This document shows positions 1 to 9,960 of a DNA stretch of 64,000 nt, piece after piece. The stretch spans positions 713,728 to 777,727 of the forward strand of contig NW_019091390.1 in NCBI RefSeq assembly GCF_001949145.1, written 5' to 3'. Made by a program: the position numbers and the translations under genes. This DNA is from Acanthaster planci (lineage: Eukaryota > Echinodermata > Asteroidea > Valvatida > Acanthasteridae). Position 1 is the stretch's first letter. Each line of letters starts with the position of its first letter. The notes below the pieces were generated by a model that made no database searches, was not told the origin of the DNA, and worked only from the letters and a program-made list of their open reading frames with translations.

Positions 1-670
1 CAGGAGAGAAGCCAAGTTAGCATATCCAGGTTAGCTCCGGAATTATATTGTATATTTATATTCCAAGCAGTTTCACACTTTGACTTTGGAAACTGTTTTT
101 ACATGATTTTGTATGCCAGATTGAAAAGTTAGTATATGCTCACCAACACAGATTGAGAGGTTTTACTTGTTCGCTAAAGTCGTTTTATGGTGTGTTGTGT
201 GAAGACTACCCAGGAAAGTGTTGTGTAATTGGTCACATTCCTTCAGAGGTCCAAACGGTTTAACAGCTGCGTTTTGGTTATAACAAGAACTCAAAGCTAT
301 ACACTCTAACCACAGTGTACGACCTATGACTTTTTACTACCAGTGTGTGCAGAGTATTTGCACCATGCAGGTTGTGTGTAGTAAGTGCTATATTATCTAC
401 TGGACATGTAAGTAATTGTGTTATTTTCCCAATATTACGGGGGTCCGTCCGTCTGTCGGTCTGTCACCCCATAGACCATCCAATCAGTCTGTTAACCCCA
501 TTTTATTTAGGAGAGCTTCAATAAAGATTTCGTCAGTTGTGGAGTAAACAACAGAGACAGTGTCGTCGTCCGTTAATCGCTGTCGTATCAGTGAGAACCT
601 TGCGCTTGCGGCGCAGAAACCTATAGTCCGGCAGCACGGCCGGATAATCCGACATTCAGATACCTGCTCT
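1..670. other. No gene recognised
   Basis: No coding similarity, splice-flanked exon or RNA gene is seen here. The right end borders the 3' part of the decayed LINE. A short pyrimidine/purine tract (CCGTCCGTCTGTCGG type) lies around 447-463. Confidence 0.5.
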
Positions 671-673
671 ATG

Positions 674-2169
674 CTACGGTCGTGAATAACTAGTGGCATA
701 TAGGGGGGTTAAAGATTGAGACCGGCAGAAATAAAAAATCATTTCTTTGGTTTTGTTTACATTCAGAACCAGGTGATGGCTATCGCACCAATTTACAAAC
801 TGTTCGACTTGCTCAAAGTAAGCCTCTGTGTTATCCTGCAAAAACACTTGTAACAGTGCCATCTGCATACTTAACGATCGCACAATTTGGATCAGAGACT
901 CGGCAATCACTATAGTACACAATAAAAGCAAAATTGGGAAGATCACACATCCTTTAGGTGCTCCTAGATTCAAAGACCTGACTCTTGAAGTAACATTATT
1001 GCACTTATAACCCACTGTGGTCTGTCAGCCCAAAATCATGAATAACCAAGGCAAATTTAGATAAAAATTCAGTTTGAGTAGGCCTAACTTGTCAATTAAC
1101 AGATGAGGTATGATAGTATTAAATGCACTTGAAAAATCGATGAAGACCGACCCGACATACGACATTGGGGTCTCCAAGTGTCGATAAAGGTTATTAGAAT
1201 ACAAAGCGTACACCTCTTTGTTTTGTAAGCAAACTGAGTCTGGTCTAAAGAATCCACCTGATCCTTCAAATCCTAGCAATATTCTTTCAAAACAATTCAT
1301 GACATTTGAATTCAGGGCTAAAGGTCGACAGTGGTTTAGTTCACTGGGATTGTTAACCTTTGGAACTGGGATGATAAAAGACGATTTTCATAACTGATGA
1401 ATAATACCATTATCAATAAATAATTGGTAAATATAAGTAAAAATATCAGCAAGCTGTTGACTGCACAATTTCAAAACCTTATTTGGACTTCCATGCGGAC
1501 CCGCTGCCTTGTTAACGTGTTTTTGCAAACACACTGCCAGCATTATGTATATCTACATGTATGTTCATTGTATTCAGGTAATCTCTCCCGTTTTGGAGAA
1601 CATCTCTGATTGAAACATTTTCAGCTGTGAAGTCATGCACATCAAACCTGCTATAAAAATTCCCCAGACCATTCACAAATCCTTTATATAAGACCACCTC
1701 CTTGGATGCACTCTTTTAACCAACAATCGTTTGCATCCTTTGCCGCATGGCACTTGGGCTATTTTCAAGGAAATCACTCTCCAGCTTCCTCTTATACTTC
1801 ATCTTAGACATCTTAATTTGCCTGTCAATATCTCTTTGAAGAGCCTTAGCACCTAACTTATCACCCAAAAGATAAATCGTCCTTTTTTGATTAAGCAGTT
1901 TTTTTCAATTCCTTGGATATCCAGGGTTTATGATTCGGATAAAACTGCACAGATCTCAGAGGAATTACATTATCAACACAGAAAATAATAGGATCAGCCA
2001 ATACTGTAACTACTTCATCAATAGAGTCCGCTGAATCCATGAGAGTACCCCAATCCGTACAGTCAAAGCATGCTCGCAATTTCTCGACGGCATGGGAGCT
2101 CCATATTTCACCATTTCCTTCTCGAACTACCGTGTGTAGCGCCCATTCCTTTCCCATTCCTAATCCCAC
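674..2169 (-). mobile_element. Decayed non-LTR retrotransposon (LINE), reverse transcriptase fragment
   Basis: Read on the minus strand from 2169 downwards, the broken frames follow the order of a LINE ORF2. First comes a post-endonuclease linker with CFDCTDW and a PWISKELK motif (1891-2169). Next is a linker in several frames (about 1330-1890). Then comes the RT palm with a DFSSAFNTIIPHLL block (1025-1300), and finally the GAPKGC and LNVNKTKEM blocks (674-1015). These blocks are typical of the CR1/L2/Rex-like LINEs common in fish and marine invertebrates. The frame is broken several times. The catalytic YADD box reads as YADG and sits in a shifted frame near 860-890. No intact ORF1, poly-A tail or target-site duplication is visible, so the copy is dead and 5' truncated. 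The clade assignment is inference; that it is a LINE RT is secure. Confidence 0.88.
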
Positions 2170-2259
2170 TGTTTGCTCTTCCCTTCCTAATGATACTGGT
2201 AATCATTCCTCAGCACAGCTGACATCGACCACGCCCGCACCGTATGAACCATCACTCCA

Positions 2260-3720
2260 AGGACGCTCTCCACCTGCTACCCGAGTTGGCACTTTCCTCG
2301 GTCAACCAATAGCACCGAATGCTGATCCAGGCATAAATCAGAACCAAATGTTGAGCTCAATGTTGGCAGCATCCGCTGGTGGGATTAGCATGGAAATTCC
2401 AGTCTTCAGTGGTGGCAACCCCTCAGAGATCCATTGCTTTGACGCCATGGTTGAGGGCTGCATAAGTATTTAATTGTGAGGTCTTAGCAACGAGGACAAC
2501 CCAAAAAAGATGTCCTTGGTTTTGAGCACAATGCTAACCCTTTTACCCTCACAATGTCAACCTTACGTAAGCTGTATGGAAACATCGGTATTCTCATCCG
2601 ATCTTCCTGAAAGACAAAGGGGTGCTGCTGCCTACCACACCAAAGCTGGGAACCAAGCAGCCATTGTCAACAACAGACCCGGCAAACCATCTCATACGAC
2701 TAGTGATTTGACAGAATCCAGACCAACCAAGGGAAGAAACCACTTTTCAAGCATTACCCCCACTGTGAAGGGGAACAGTGGCTTTCCCGTTGTGATTATT
2801 TATTTGATAGGGCCTAAGCTCTCTGTCGGTCGACGAATTGAGTGGATAAAGGCAAACCGTAGATGTTGGAGGTGTGCCCGACAGCACCGAGAGTGCAACG
2901 AAATCCACTTGACGGTCCTCCACAATCTGCTCAAACAGTCGGGATATGGCTCATACTACTCAAGTTTTGACCCCAACCTCTCGGTTTTCTACGGCGATGG
3001 CAGTCCTTGGCACCCCAAGAAAGTTAGCTTGAAAACTTTGTCATTTGTACGGCGATAGTACATCGCTCACAACTTATTGTCTGTTGGATGATGGGTCCAA
3101 CTTCTCCAAGATGCCAATGGAAGCTGCCGAAGCCTTGCCACAGAAATTCCGATTGTGACGGCTCGAGATGCTTGTACTCTTTCTTGGGGACAGATGTTGA
3201 ATTTTGACATTGTCCCTCTGGATGATCCCGACTTGCGAATTCACGTGAGCATTGTCTTCTCCTCTCCAATGCTTAGATTATCTGAGCATTCCCTACCCAA
3301 GATCTTCAATGAAGATGGTCTCATTTGCAAGACCTCCCTTTGCATGACTGCCAGAAGGTGAGACCACTTCTGCTTGGAAGCAACCGCCCAGACCTGATGA
3401 TCCCCAGAGAGAGTCGTTTTGGCCCAGAGAGTGCCCAAGTAGCAGTAAGAACAAGATTAGGATGGGCATTGCAAGGACCAACCATGCGGTGTGGAGGACA
3501 AGGAAAGCTGCACTACCTGTCTAGCCAACAAGATGCTGTCCTCCGTGAGAATGTCTCTCGGCTCTGGAACATGGATATCCAGGTTTGTTGAGAGAAAGCA
3601 AGTTGCCCAATCAAAGCAGGACCAACGAACAGTGGACCTTCTTGAAGCGAAATCAACCTATGTCAAGATGGCTAATGTGCGCCAAGTGGCGACACCACTT
3701 CTATGGAGGCTGGTACATTA
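2260..3720 (+). mobile_element. BEL/Pao LTR retrotransposon remnant (gag zinc knuckle, A17-type protease region)
   Basis: Several plus-strand frames in order resemble BEL/Pao gag-pro. A gag-like block with MEIPVFSGG is at about 2390-2470. A basic linker and a CxxC zinc-knuckle-like block with RRCWRCARQHRECN follow at about 2850-2910. Next is a protease-proximal block at 3060-3340. The diagnostic block is at 3360-3480: LLLGSNRPDLMIP, then TRLGWALQGP, the signature of the peptidase A17 region of Pao elements. A linker with SKQDQRT and ATPLLWR ends near 3715. Frames change by indels and stops at least four times, so no product can be made. No LTR is recognised. The 5' boundary with the opposite-strand LINE lies somewhere in 2110-2260. 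Confidence 0.85.
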
Positions 3721-3828
3721 GACTTGCACAAGTCCCACTACTATTATTACATGTAGAGGCCTCTAATTCTAGTTATTACTTTTAGCTGTATTAGTTTCTT
3801 ATTAGTTTCTTATTAGTTTAAGGTTGGC

Positions 3829-4236
3829 TTCGCAGTCTACACAGACAACAACCCTCTGAGCTACCTGCAGACGAATACCAAGTTGGGAGATACAGAGACA
3901 AGGTGGGCAGCTGAGTTGGCGCCATTCAACTTCACAGTGAGGTACAGGTCAGGAAAGAGCAACAAGAATGCTGATGCTCTCAGTGGAAAGCCTGTTCATG
4001 GTGCTGAGCCAGGGAATGTACGGTGTGAGGAAGTATGTACCGCAGCCAACCCTCTTCTCCAAATGTCCACGACAGTTCCAAATGAAGTGCGTGAAGAGCT
4101 ACTGACCATCCTTGCTGAAGCAGGACTGAGTGATGTTCATGCCAGACATGACAGGCCGACACCTACTGCAACTTCAACCCTACCAACAATACCACCTGTA
4201 TGTTTCAGCTCAATTTGCCCAAGCAGTTTGCTTTGA
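3829..4236 (+). mobile_element. Ty3/gypsy retrotransposon fragment (RNase H C-terminal part)
   Basis: One open frame begins with VYTDNNPLSYLQT, continues with TRWAAELAPFNF, and then has YRSGKSNKNADALS. This is the C-terminal signature of the RNase H domain of Ty3/gypsy elements. The residue after NADAL is Ser, then Gly where family members usually have Arg. Sequence after about 4040 is less conserved linker leading towards integrase, which is missing. The fragment sits between two pieces of a BEL/Pao element, which suggests a later insertion or a rearrangement. No LTR was found. Confidence 0.85.
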
Positions 4237-4957
4237 CATGATTATTTGAACTGCTAGTTACGCCATATTGGGCGTTGTTATCTCAGGGCATATTCTTAAT
4301 ATTTCTTTAATTTTGTATTTTTCAGGGTCTTCTTTTCCTGCAATGCAGCAACACCATTAAAAGAACCAGACCAGTAAATGTACACCATCTTTGTCGTGCA
4401 TTTTCTTGTGTCACATTTAGAAGGTTGCGATAGAATTGTAAGCTAACTGTTGACTGAATTGGAGAATTGAAAAGCAGACTGTTACTGCATACTGAATACT
4501 GAATACTGGATCTGGATATGGGATACTGAGGAGCTGTACGATGATGCAGGACATATATACGGTTAGAAACAGGATGTAGTTAAAGTCACAAAACTTAAGA
4601 AAGGAAAGTCTCAGTCACATGTCTTAGTTGGATTCTTAGAACAATGACTGTGAATGAATAATTTCACCTTAAAACAAAGTCCTTAGTGGATGATAGTACA
4701 AGCTTAAATGAAGCATGCTGAAGTGTGCCTAGCCTCTGGGCTAACAAGGTCAAATATGCGGAAACAATATACACTGTATAAGACACTGTGTGGGTGTACT
4801 CTTACAAGGAAAATGCAGTGAGTAATGTGTCTTAGAAATGGCAAACAGGATATTTACAGGAAATGAAAAAGTGATCAAAGTTAAAAATGAAGATTCTGAA
4901 TGCTCAATTCACTAAAAGAAATAAATGCAAATAATTCAAGTAATTGTGCAGAAAACG
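4237..4957. other. No gene recognised; short ATACTG repeats
   Basis: AT-rich non-coding sequence. A short run of GAATACTG/ATACTG units with variants lies at about 4484-4530. There is no coding similarity in any frame. Confidence 0.5.
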
Positions 4958-4965
4958 CTACTCTG

Positions 4966-5180
4966 GATAAGCCCATTCTCTTGTCCAGCCAGTGCAGTGC
5001 TGGCCTTGTTGAAGAGAAATTAACAGCGCCTGTTGAGAGACCCCGATTTGGCAAAGATTCATTGTAGCCAAATCCAGGAACTCAAGGAAGGAGGCCTCGT
5101 CCATACTGTTATCCACCAACGGGGCAACCAGGAACCAGAGTAGCAATGGTACATTCCACATCATGTTGTGTGCCAGAATG
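4966..5180 (+). mobile_element. BEL/Pao fragment (N-terminal edge of reverse transcriptase)
   Basis: A plus-strand frame reads WYIPHHVV at about 5147-5170. This matches the WYLPHHPV block that opens the BEL/Pao reverse transcriptase. An in-frame stop lies just before it, and a linker-like stretch (KEGGLVHTV) precedes it. This is probably the continuation of the BEL/Pao copy that breaks off near 3720, now separated by about 1.3 kb that includes gypsy sequence. The match is short, so confidence is moderate. Confidence 0.5.
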
Positions 5181-5524
5181 ACAAACCCTGCCTATTGTTT
5201 GTTATTTTATTTCAGTTACAACAAATGCACAAAAGTCATTGTGGAGTCGAGTCATGACATCTCTGCATGCACGGTGGTCACGTGCTTACGCCACCACGGT
5301 TGCTGCTGGATCAAATTGCGCACGCTCTCGCGCATACGACGGCGGTCCTTTGACACTTATAGTTAGGCTCTTAATAAAATCGTAGATATTCATGACCGCT
5401 TAAATATTTACACACAATGGAGTGCTTGTTGGTCATTGTCAGGCAGAGGTAAGGCAGTGGCGTACAACCAGGGGTCGCACACAACTGCTGGCCCAGTAGC
5501 GTTTTTACCGTGCAAGGCTGTACC

Positions 5525-5800
5525 ATGTTTTGGAGCGGAGTGCGCCAAGTTTTACGTCCCACTTTACCGGGGCTGCTGCCGCGGACTTGGTCCCCGGCAA
5601 GTGTCACCTCTAGAAATGTCAGGGGTTTCTCGGCGGTGTTCACGAGAGACACGCTGCCAAGAGTCGGCGTGTCTCCGTCAAACTCGAAGGCCATCCCCGT
5701 GTCGGTAACGACGACACGACTCCCGAAGGGACAACCACTGGCTGCTACGCCGGTCGTGGCACGGTGCTACGTTAGCCAAGATATTCAGCCAAATATTCAG
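5525..5800 (+). CDS. BBOX/TMLHE-like exon 1, presequence
   Basis: Codes residues 1-92 and ends in phase 0 at a CAG|GTAAAT donor. The N-terminus starts MFWSGVRQVLRPTLPGLLPR and stays rich in Arg and Ser with few acids for about 45 residues. That is the composition of a mitochondrial targeting peptide. The later part has no recognised domain. An upstream in-frame extension has no ATG nearby, so 5525 is the first usable start. Confidence 0.75.
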
Positions 5801-8800
5801 GTAAATCACACCACTTTTGCCCAGTTTCCATAGGTCCCCAGTTCAGGTTTTCAGAGGTCGCCTCGTCACAAAGGCTACTTCAAATTGTCGAGTCAAGTTT
5901 GAACTCTCTTTCTCATTCATGCATCCCTCGCCTTTTTTGTGGACTTGCAAGTGAAAGTGGTTGTCTGACAGGGGCTTTGTCATCCGTAAAGTCATGATAG
6001 TTGTACGGTTCATATTGCCCCGGGCAATATATTTTTTTTTGGGGGGGGGGTTAAGACGAAGAAAAAACTGGAAAAAATTGAACGTAACCTACGGCCTTTC
6101 TGAAAGGGGTGAACCTGCTCTTGTAACGTTTTGGCTTTTTACACGCTTTTGGGAGGAAAGGAAATGAAAACGTCCCCAAAAATCACCCTTGGGCCTATTT
6201 CATTCTTTAAAAAAATGAACCAAAAAATTGCTCCATTTTCAAAAGGAGGCACGACACCCCCCCCCCCTACGATTTTCCTTTACCTCGGGCCAGTTGCCTT
6301 TTTTTAAAAATTGAAATTGAAAATTTTTTTTAAAGATAGATTTATGTAGGAAAAAATAGACAATCCTTACAGAGAATAAATTGCATTTTGTGCCCCCCGT
6401 CTCCAAGCTGGATACGCAGTAGCTGCGGCTCTCACAAATTAATCTTTGTAAGGTGGGGTGGTCTTGGAATTTTTCTACAATCACCTGCAGGTACTTATGA
6501 AAAATGGATGGTTAGTCGCTCTGTCTAATTTTCATCTGCCAGATTGGATCTTTGAGTAAGGATGACACGCGTCGCATTGTGAGCGTGACTTGGTCTGACG
6601 GGAAGAGACGAGAGTACCCGTTCCCCTGGCTACTGGATAACTGCCTCTGTTCTGATTGCTACCACGTCGAGTCTCAGGGTCGACTTTTGCCTTTCGACCA
6701 GCTCGATATCACCGCCCACCCGGAGTCGGTCGAGAGCATCAACGGAGGTGACACGCTTCGAGTCTCGTGGAATCGACGCCACCACAGCGACTTCGACTCC
6801 CACTGGCTGCGCTCTGTCAAGTTCGATCAGAAGCCGCCGGATGACGTCGCCCTCACGACTCCGACACTTTGGGGCGCGGAGATCACTGAGTCTTTGCCCA
6901 GATTTGAGTTCCGAGACGTTGTTTCGGATGACCAGGCTTTGTTTGACTTCCTGAAGGCCTTCTACGAGTTTGGCATCGTGAAGATTGAAAAAACGCCGGC
7001 TGAACCACGCCAGATCCCCATTATCGCAAAGCGAATCGGCCCAATGCGGGAGACAAGCTTTGGGTAAGGTGAAGTCCTTGTATACGCAGTTCCGGTGCGT
7101 TTATAAATTAAAAGTAATTTGTGTCATCTTCACCACCGAAATATTTTAATAATGGTGGCGGGAAAGTCCTTTTATGTTAAACCCCTTCACGTCGGAATTC
7201 TTTTGACCGTGACCGCTAGGCTGCGGTATGCCCACTATGCAAAGCTCTGTCCAGCAGCAGGCCCTCATTGAAACCGCAGGTGCATGATGAATGTGTGGTA
7301 TGCACTAATCCTCACACAGTGGTGCGGCGTTTGCTGTCCTTCGTTACGAAGTGGTTTTTAGTAAGTACGATTTCAAGTATTCGTTCCGTGAATTTATCAA
7401 AAATATCGCAACCAGCTCCAATCATATTCTCAAAACACGCTTGTATATCGTGCGTTGTGTTCTCATCGCCTTGAATGATCGACAGTCAGCAGACTCAAAA
7501 ATTGAACGTTTGCCACAGACAGTACAATCAGGGGAGGTTTGATAAACAAAACCAATGGATGTATTAATCACAGCCTGCGGAAAATCTCGTTACATCAAGG
7601 ATCGCTGAACCCCCTTCACCCACATATTTTTTGTATTGCCCTTGTTGCCCCAAAAGCCATGATATTCCTGCGAATGTTTGTATTTTGGAGGGACAATAGA
7701 GCAAAGCCATAGCTCAAATTTTTGAGGGGTAAATTCTCTCATTGAAGGCTGCTCCAACCACTCAAGAAAGGCGGGAACCAGGTTGAGGAGTTGGATCCTG
7801 ATCGAGCCCTGTCGTACACGACAAAGGCTCTGCAGCTTCACACGGATATGAGTTGCCTCTACGAAACGACATATGTGAGTGTATTTAGACAATTCAACGA
7901 GCTTGAAAAGGAAACACCATCTTGCAGTAACAATCAACATTCTGTACGGACATACATTAAATTTCACTTTGAAGATTCATGATGAAGCACAAAAAGGCTA
8001 CACGCCAGGAGTAACCCTTTACCAGTATATGAAAAAATTCTAAAACGCTCTGGTGGACAGTGACTCGATCAGTCTGACTCGAATCACTGTATTTTGCAAC
8101 TTGACTAGATTTGAGTTCCGACGGTTATATGACTCGACTCTACTCGAGTCACTGCGAACAAATGACTCCACTCAACTCGAGTCCTCATCAGGAGACCTGA
8201 CTCTACCCGAGTCACTGCGAACAAATGACTCCACTCAACTAGAGTCCTCATCAGGAGACCTGACTCTAGTGAAAACTAATAAGCCTTAAGTCCCCAAAAT
8301 AAAAGCAAACTAATTTGCGAAAAAAAAATTTCAATGACTTACACTATCTGTTTGTAATGTCCATGTCATGTGTTATTATTTTGATTTGACCACATAGAAC
8401 TCCAGAGGTAAATGTTAAAAATAAAAAAAATCTCTCTTTTCCATTTTGCGTATTGTGTTTAAAGATTGGTGACTCGAATAATTGACTCGAGCTGAAGACT
8501 TTAATTGACTCGACGCGCTCGACTTTGTTGCTTAATGACTCAACTCGACTCGAGTCACTATACGTTAAAATGACTCGACTCTAGTCACAAAGATTGGTGA
8601 CTCGTTACAATTCCGGTTCCCACGTTCGTGATTAAAACGACAGCAGAGGGACTAGGGTTAGTCTTCCCGCGTTCCAATTTGCACGTTGTGAAGAAACGAA
8701 GAACGAGAATTCAGCACACTGGTCATAGACACAGTTTGCTTACCGATGGTAGCCAAGAATCCCTTGGTCGTTTGATTTTCATTTCCTTGAACCCTATAGA

Positions 8801-9841
8801 TGGCGTTCTTCCACTGCATTAAATCCTCAAACTGTAAGGGAGGTGACAGTATCTACGCGGATGGTTTCCGGGCTGCCGAAATGTTGAGGCGTGAAGACCC
8901 GGACGCGTTTCAAATGCTGACCACCAATCAACAAGAGTTCCGACTGGTGGGGGCGGAGCCTCATGTGGGCGATTTTGATCATCGGTGCTTCCATTTCCCA
9001 ATCAAGTATGTTGAATAACTGAATCAGCATAAGTGTGAAGTGTATGCTGTGATCTTATTCCATGAATGATTTTAAAAGCTTCTCAGATTAAAATCATTTT
9101 GACATTTTCAAACGTTCTGCCTCAAAGGCTTGACCATTTTGGACGACTCAAGGCGGTTCACTACAGCACCCACGCCAGAACGACCGCAATGTTCATGCCC
9201 GTTGATGACGTTCAGCCCATGTATAATGCTCTCCAGGTCTTTGCTAAGCTTCTTGAGAGCCCAGAGAACGCATACTACGTTAAACTACAAGGAGGTGAGG
9301 TCTGGTTCAAGTCTTGGCATTCGCCATAAAACCCGCGTTGTCTAATTATCACGGTACCTCGATAATGTAGAGCATTCAATTCATGTTTGATGTGCCTTCA
9401 CCCTTACACACTCTTCCTAACTTTGGTATCTGTTGACCCAGCATCTAATCGTGTTGTCGCATGAATCGCGTGTTTACGCCGTTGGCATCATGCCTGGAGT
9501 GGAGCTCGAGAATTGTATACCAGTGCCCATTTCATAAGTAATTGGCAATCCAAACTCGCTCCAGGCTACCTCTCCTTGTTGGAGAAAGTAGCTGTGTCTA
9601 AAATACGTCTAGTTTAGCCAGTAAAGTGGCATCGAACGAGGATCGTGCAAACTTCAGCTGTGCTCTTCTTTCGTCTGTCCTAGGTGAAATGATAGTTGTC
9701 AACAACCACCGCGTTCTCCACGGGCGTACTCCGTTCAAAGACTCCGGCGAGCGACACTTGGAGCTTGGATACGTCGACTGGGACCACGTGACCTCGCGCA
9801 TGCGTGTCCTCCAAAGAAAACTGAGTGATGACAAAATGTGA
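5525..9841 (+). CDS. Gamma-butyrobetaine/trimethyllysine dioxygenase-like protein, seven exons
   Basis: A complete Fe(II)/2-oxoglutarate dioxygenase gene of the BBOX1/TMLHE family, whose members hydroxylate gamma-butyrobetaine or trimethyllysine in carnitine synthesis. My exon model is 5525-5800, 6543-7063, 7320-7360, 7771-7874, 8800-9005, 9128-9294 and 9684-9841. All introns are GT-AG and the phases close to give 490 residues. Residues 1 to about 50 are Arg/Ser rich without acids near the start, like a mitochondrial presequence. The N-terminal zinc site is intact (Cys126, Cys128, Cys131, His172). Iron ligands are His303, Asp305 and His451, and Arg462 matches the 2-oxoglutarate-binding Arg. 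Of the human BBOX1 aromatic cage, the Tyr of the SYTT motif and Tyr468 are kept. The positions of Tyr177 and Trp181 are Phe or not identifiable, so the substrate may differ. The start at 5525 has a moderate context. The microexon is the least certain part. Confidence 0.87.
6543..7063 (+). CDS. BBOX/TMLHE-like exon 2, zinc-binding N-terminal domain
   Basis: A pyrimidine-rich acceptor ending CTGCCAG precedes 6543, and a GG|GTAAGG donor follows 7063. The frame is open throughout. It contains the family block PFPWLLDNCLCSDCYH and the strand with RRHHSDFDSHWL. Together these supply three Cys and one His for the structural zinc of BBOX1-type enzymes. It then runs into LFDFLKAFYEFGIVKI, the start of the catalytic domain. 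Confidence 0.92.
7320..7360 (+). CDS. BBOX/TMLHE-like exon 3, putative 41-base microexon
   Basis: Exon 2 ends in phase 2, while the acceptor before exon 4 needs a one-base carry-over, so direct joining shifts the frame. This 41-base segment repairs it. It has a CTAAT branch-like site and a CTCACACAG acceptor, and a perfect GTAAGT donor. It encodes GGAAFAVLRYEVVF. The FxV core fits the GxxFxV strand that follows the Tyr/Phe-Gly motif in relatives. The result has roughly ten extra residues relative to vertebrate BBOX1. This is inferred; RNA data would settle it. Confidence 0.5.
7771..7874 (+). CDS. BBOX/TMLHE-like exon 4, HTD iron-binding motif
   Basis: Codes the block LDPDRALSYTT followed by LQLHTDM. 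It holds the first two iron ligands (HxD) and the conserved Tyr of the substrate cage. The donor is TAT|GTGAGT. The acceptor at 7769-7770 is chosen on phase; other AGs lie a few bases away. Confidence 0.82.
8053..8610. repeat. TGACTCGA-rich repeat cluster in intron 4
   Basis: The interval is packed with TGACTCGA/CGAGTCA words on both strands. It includes two near-identical 63-base units at 8136-8198 and 8199-8261 (few mismatches) plus a partial third. A second dense patch lies at 8468-8610. The repeats sit in the intron between the HTD exon and exon 5. No open frame of interest is found. Confidence 0.85.
8800..9005 (+). CDS. BBOX/TMLHE-like exon 5
   Basis: The acceptor CCCTATAG is followed by FFHCIK, then GGDSIYADGF and AAEMLRREDPDAFQML. 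This is the classic core helix region of BBOX/TMLHE proteins. The donor is AA|GTATGT, phase 2. Joining to exon 4 leaves no gap relative to the human TMLHE layout. Confidence 0.92.
9128..9294 (+). CDS. BBOX/TMLHE-like exon 6
   Basis: Codes LDHFGRLKAVHYS, then MPVDDVQPMYNALQVF and AYYVKLQG. It aligns with the RINFNN and VERVQPFYAAL region of BBOX1. The donor is GGAG|GTGAGG, phase 1. Confidence 0.92.
9684..9841 (+). CDS. BBOX/TMLHE-like exon 7, distal iron ligand and C-terminus
   Basis: The acceptor TCCTAG is preceded by a pyrimidine tract. The exon codes NNHRVLHGR (distal iron His), RHLELGYVDWD (2-oxoglutarate Arg and cage Tyr) and a basic tail, ending in TGA. An AATAAA at 9955-9960 is a plausible polyadenylation signal about 114 bases past the stop. 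Confidence 0.94.
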
Positions 9842-9960
9842 AAACAGGTTTCGTTTATCTCCTATAAGCCAACAGTATCCTCTGAATGACATATCACGTA
9901 CTTAATTAAACCTGTCTGATTGGAAAACTAACTTTTTAAAGTTGCAAGATGGAAAATAAA

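Noticed and set aside
484-699. Minus-strand frame downstream of the LINE
   Set aside because: It does not match the LINE C-terminus or another known domain.
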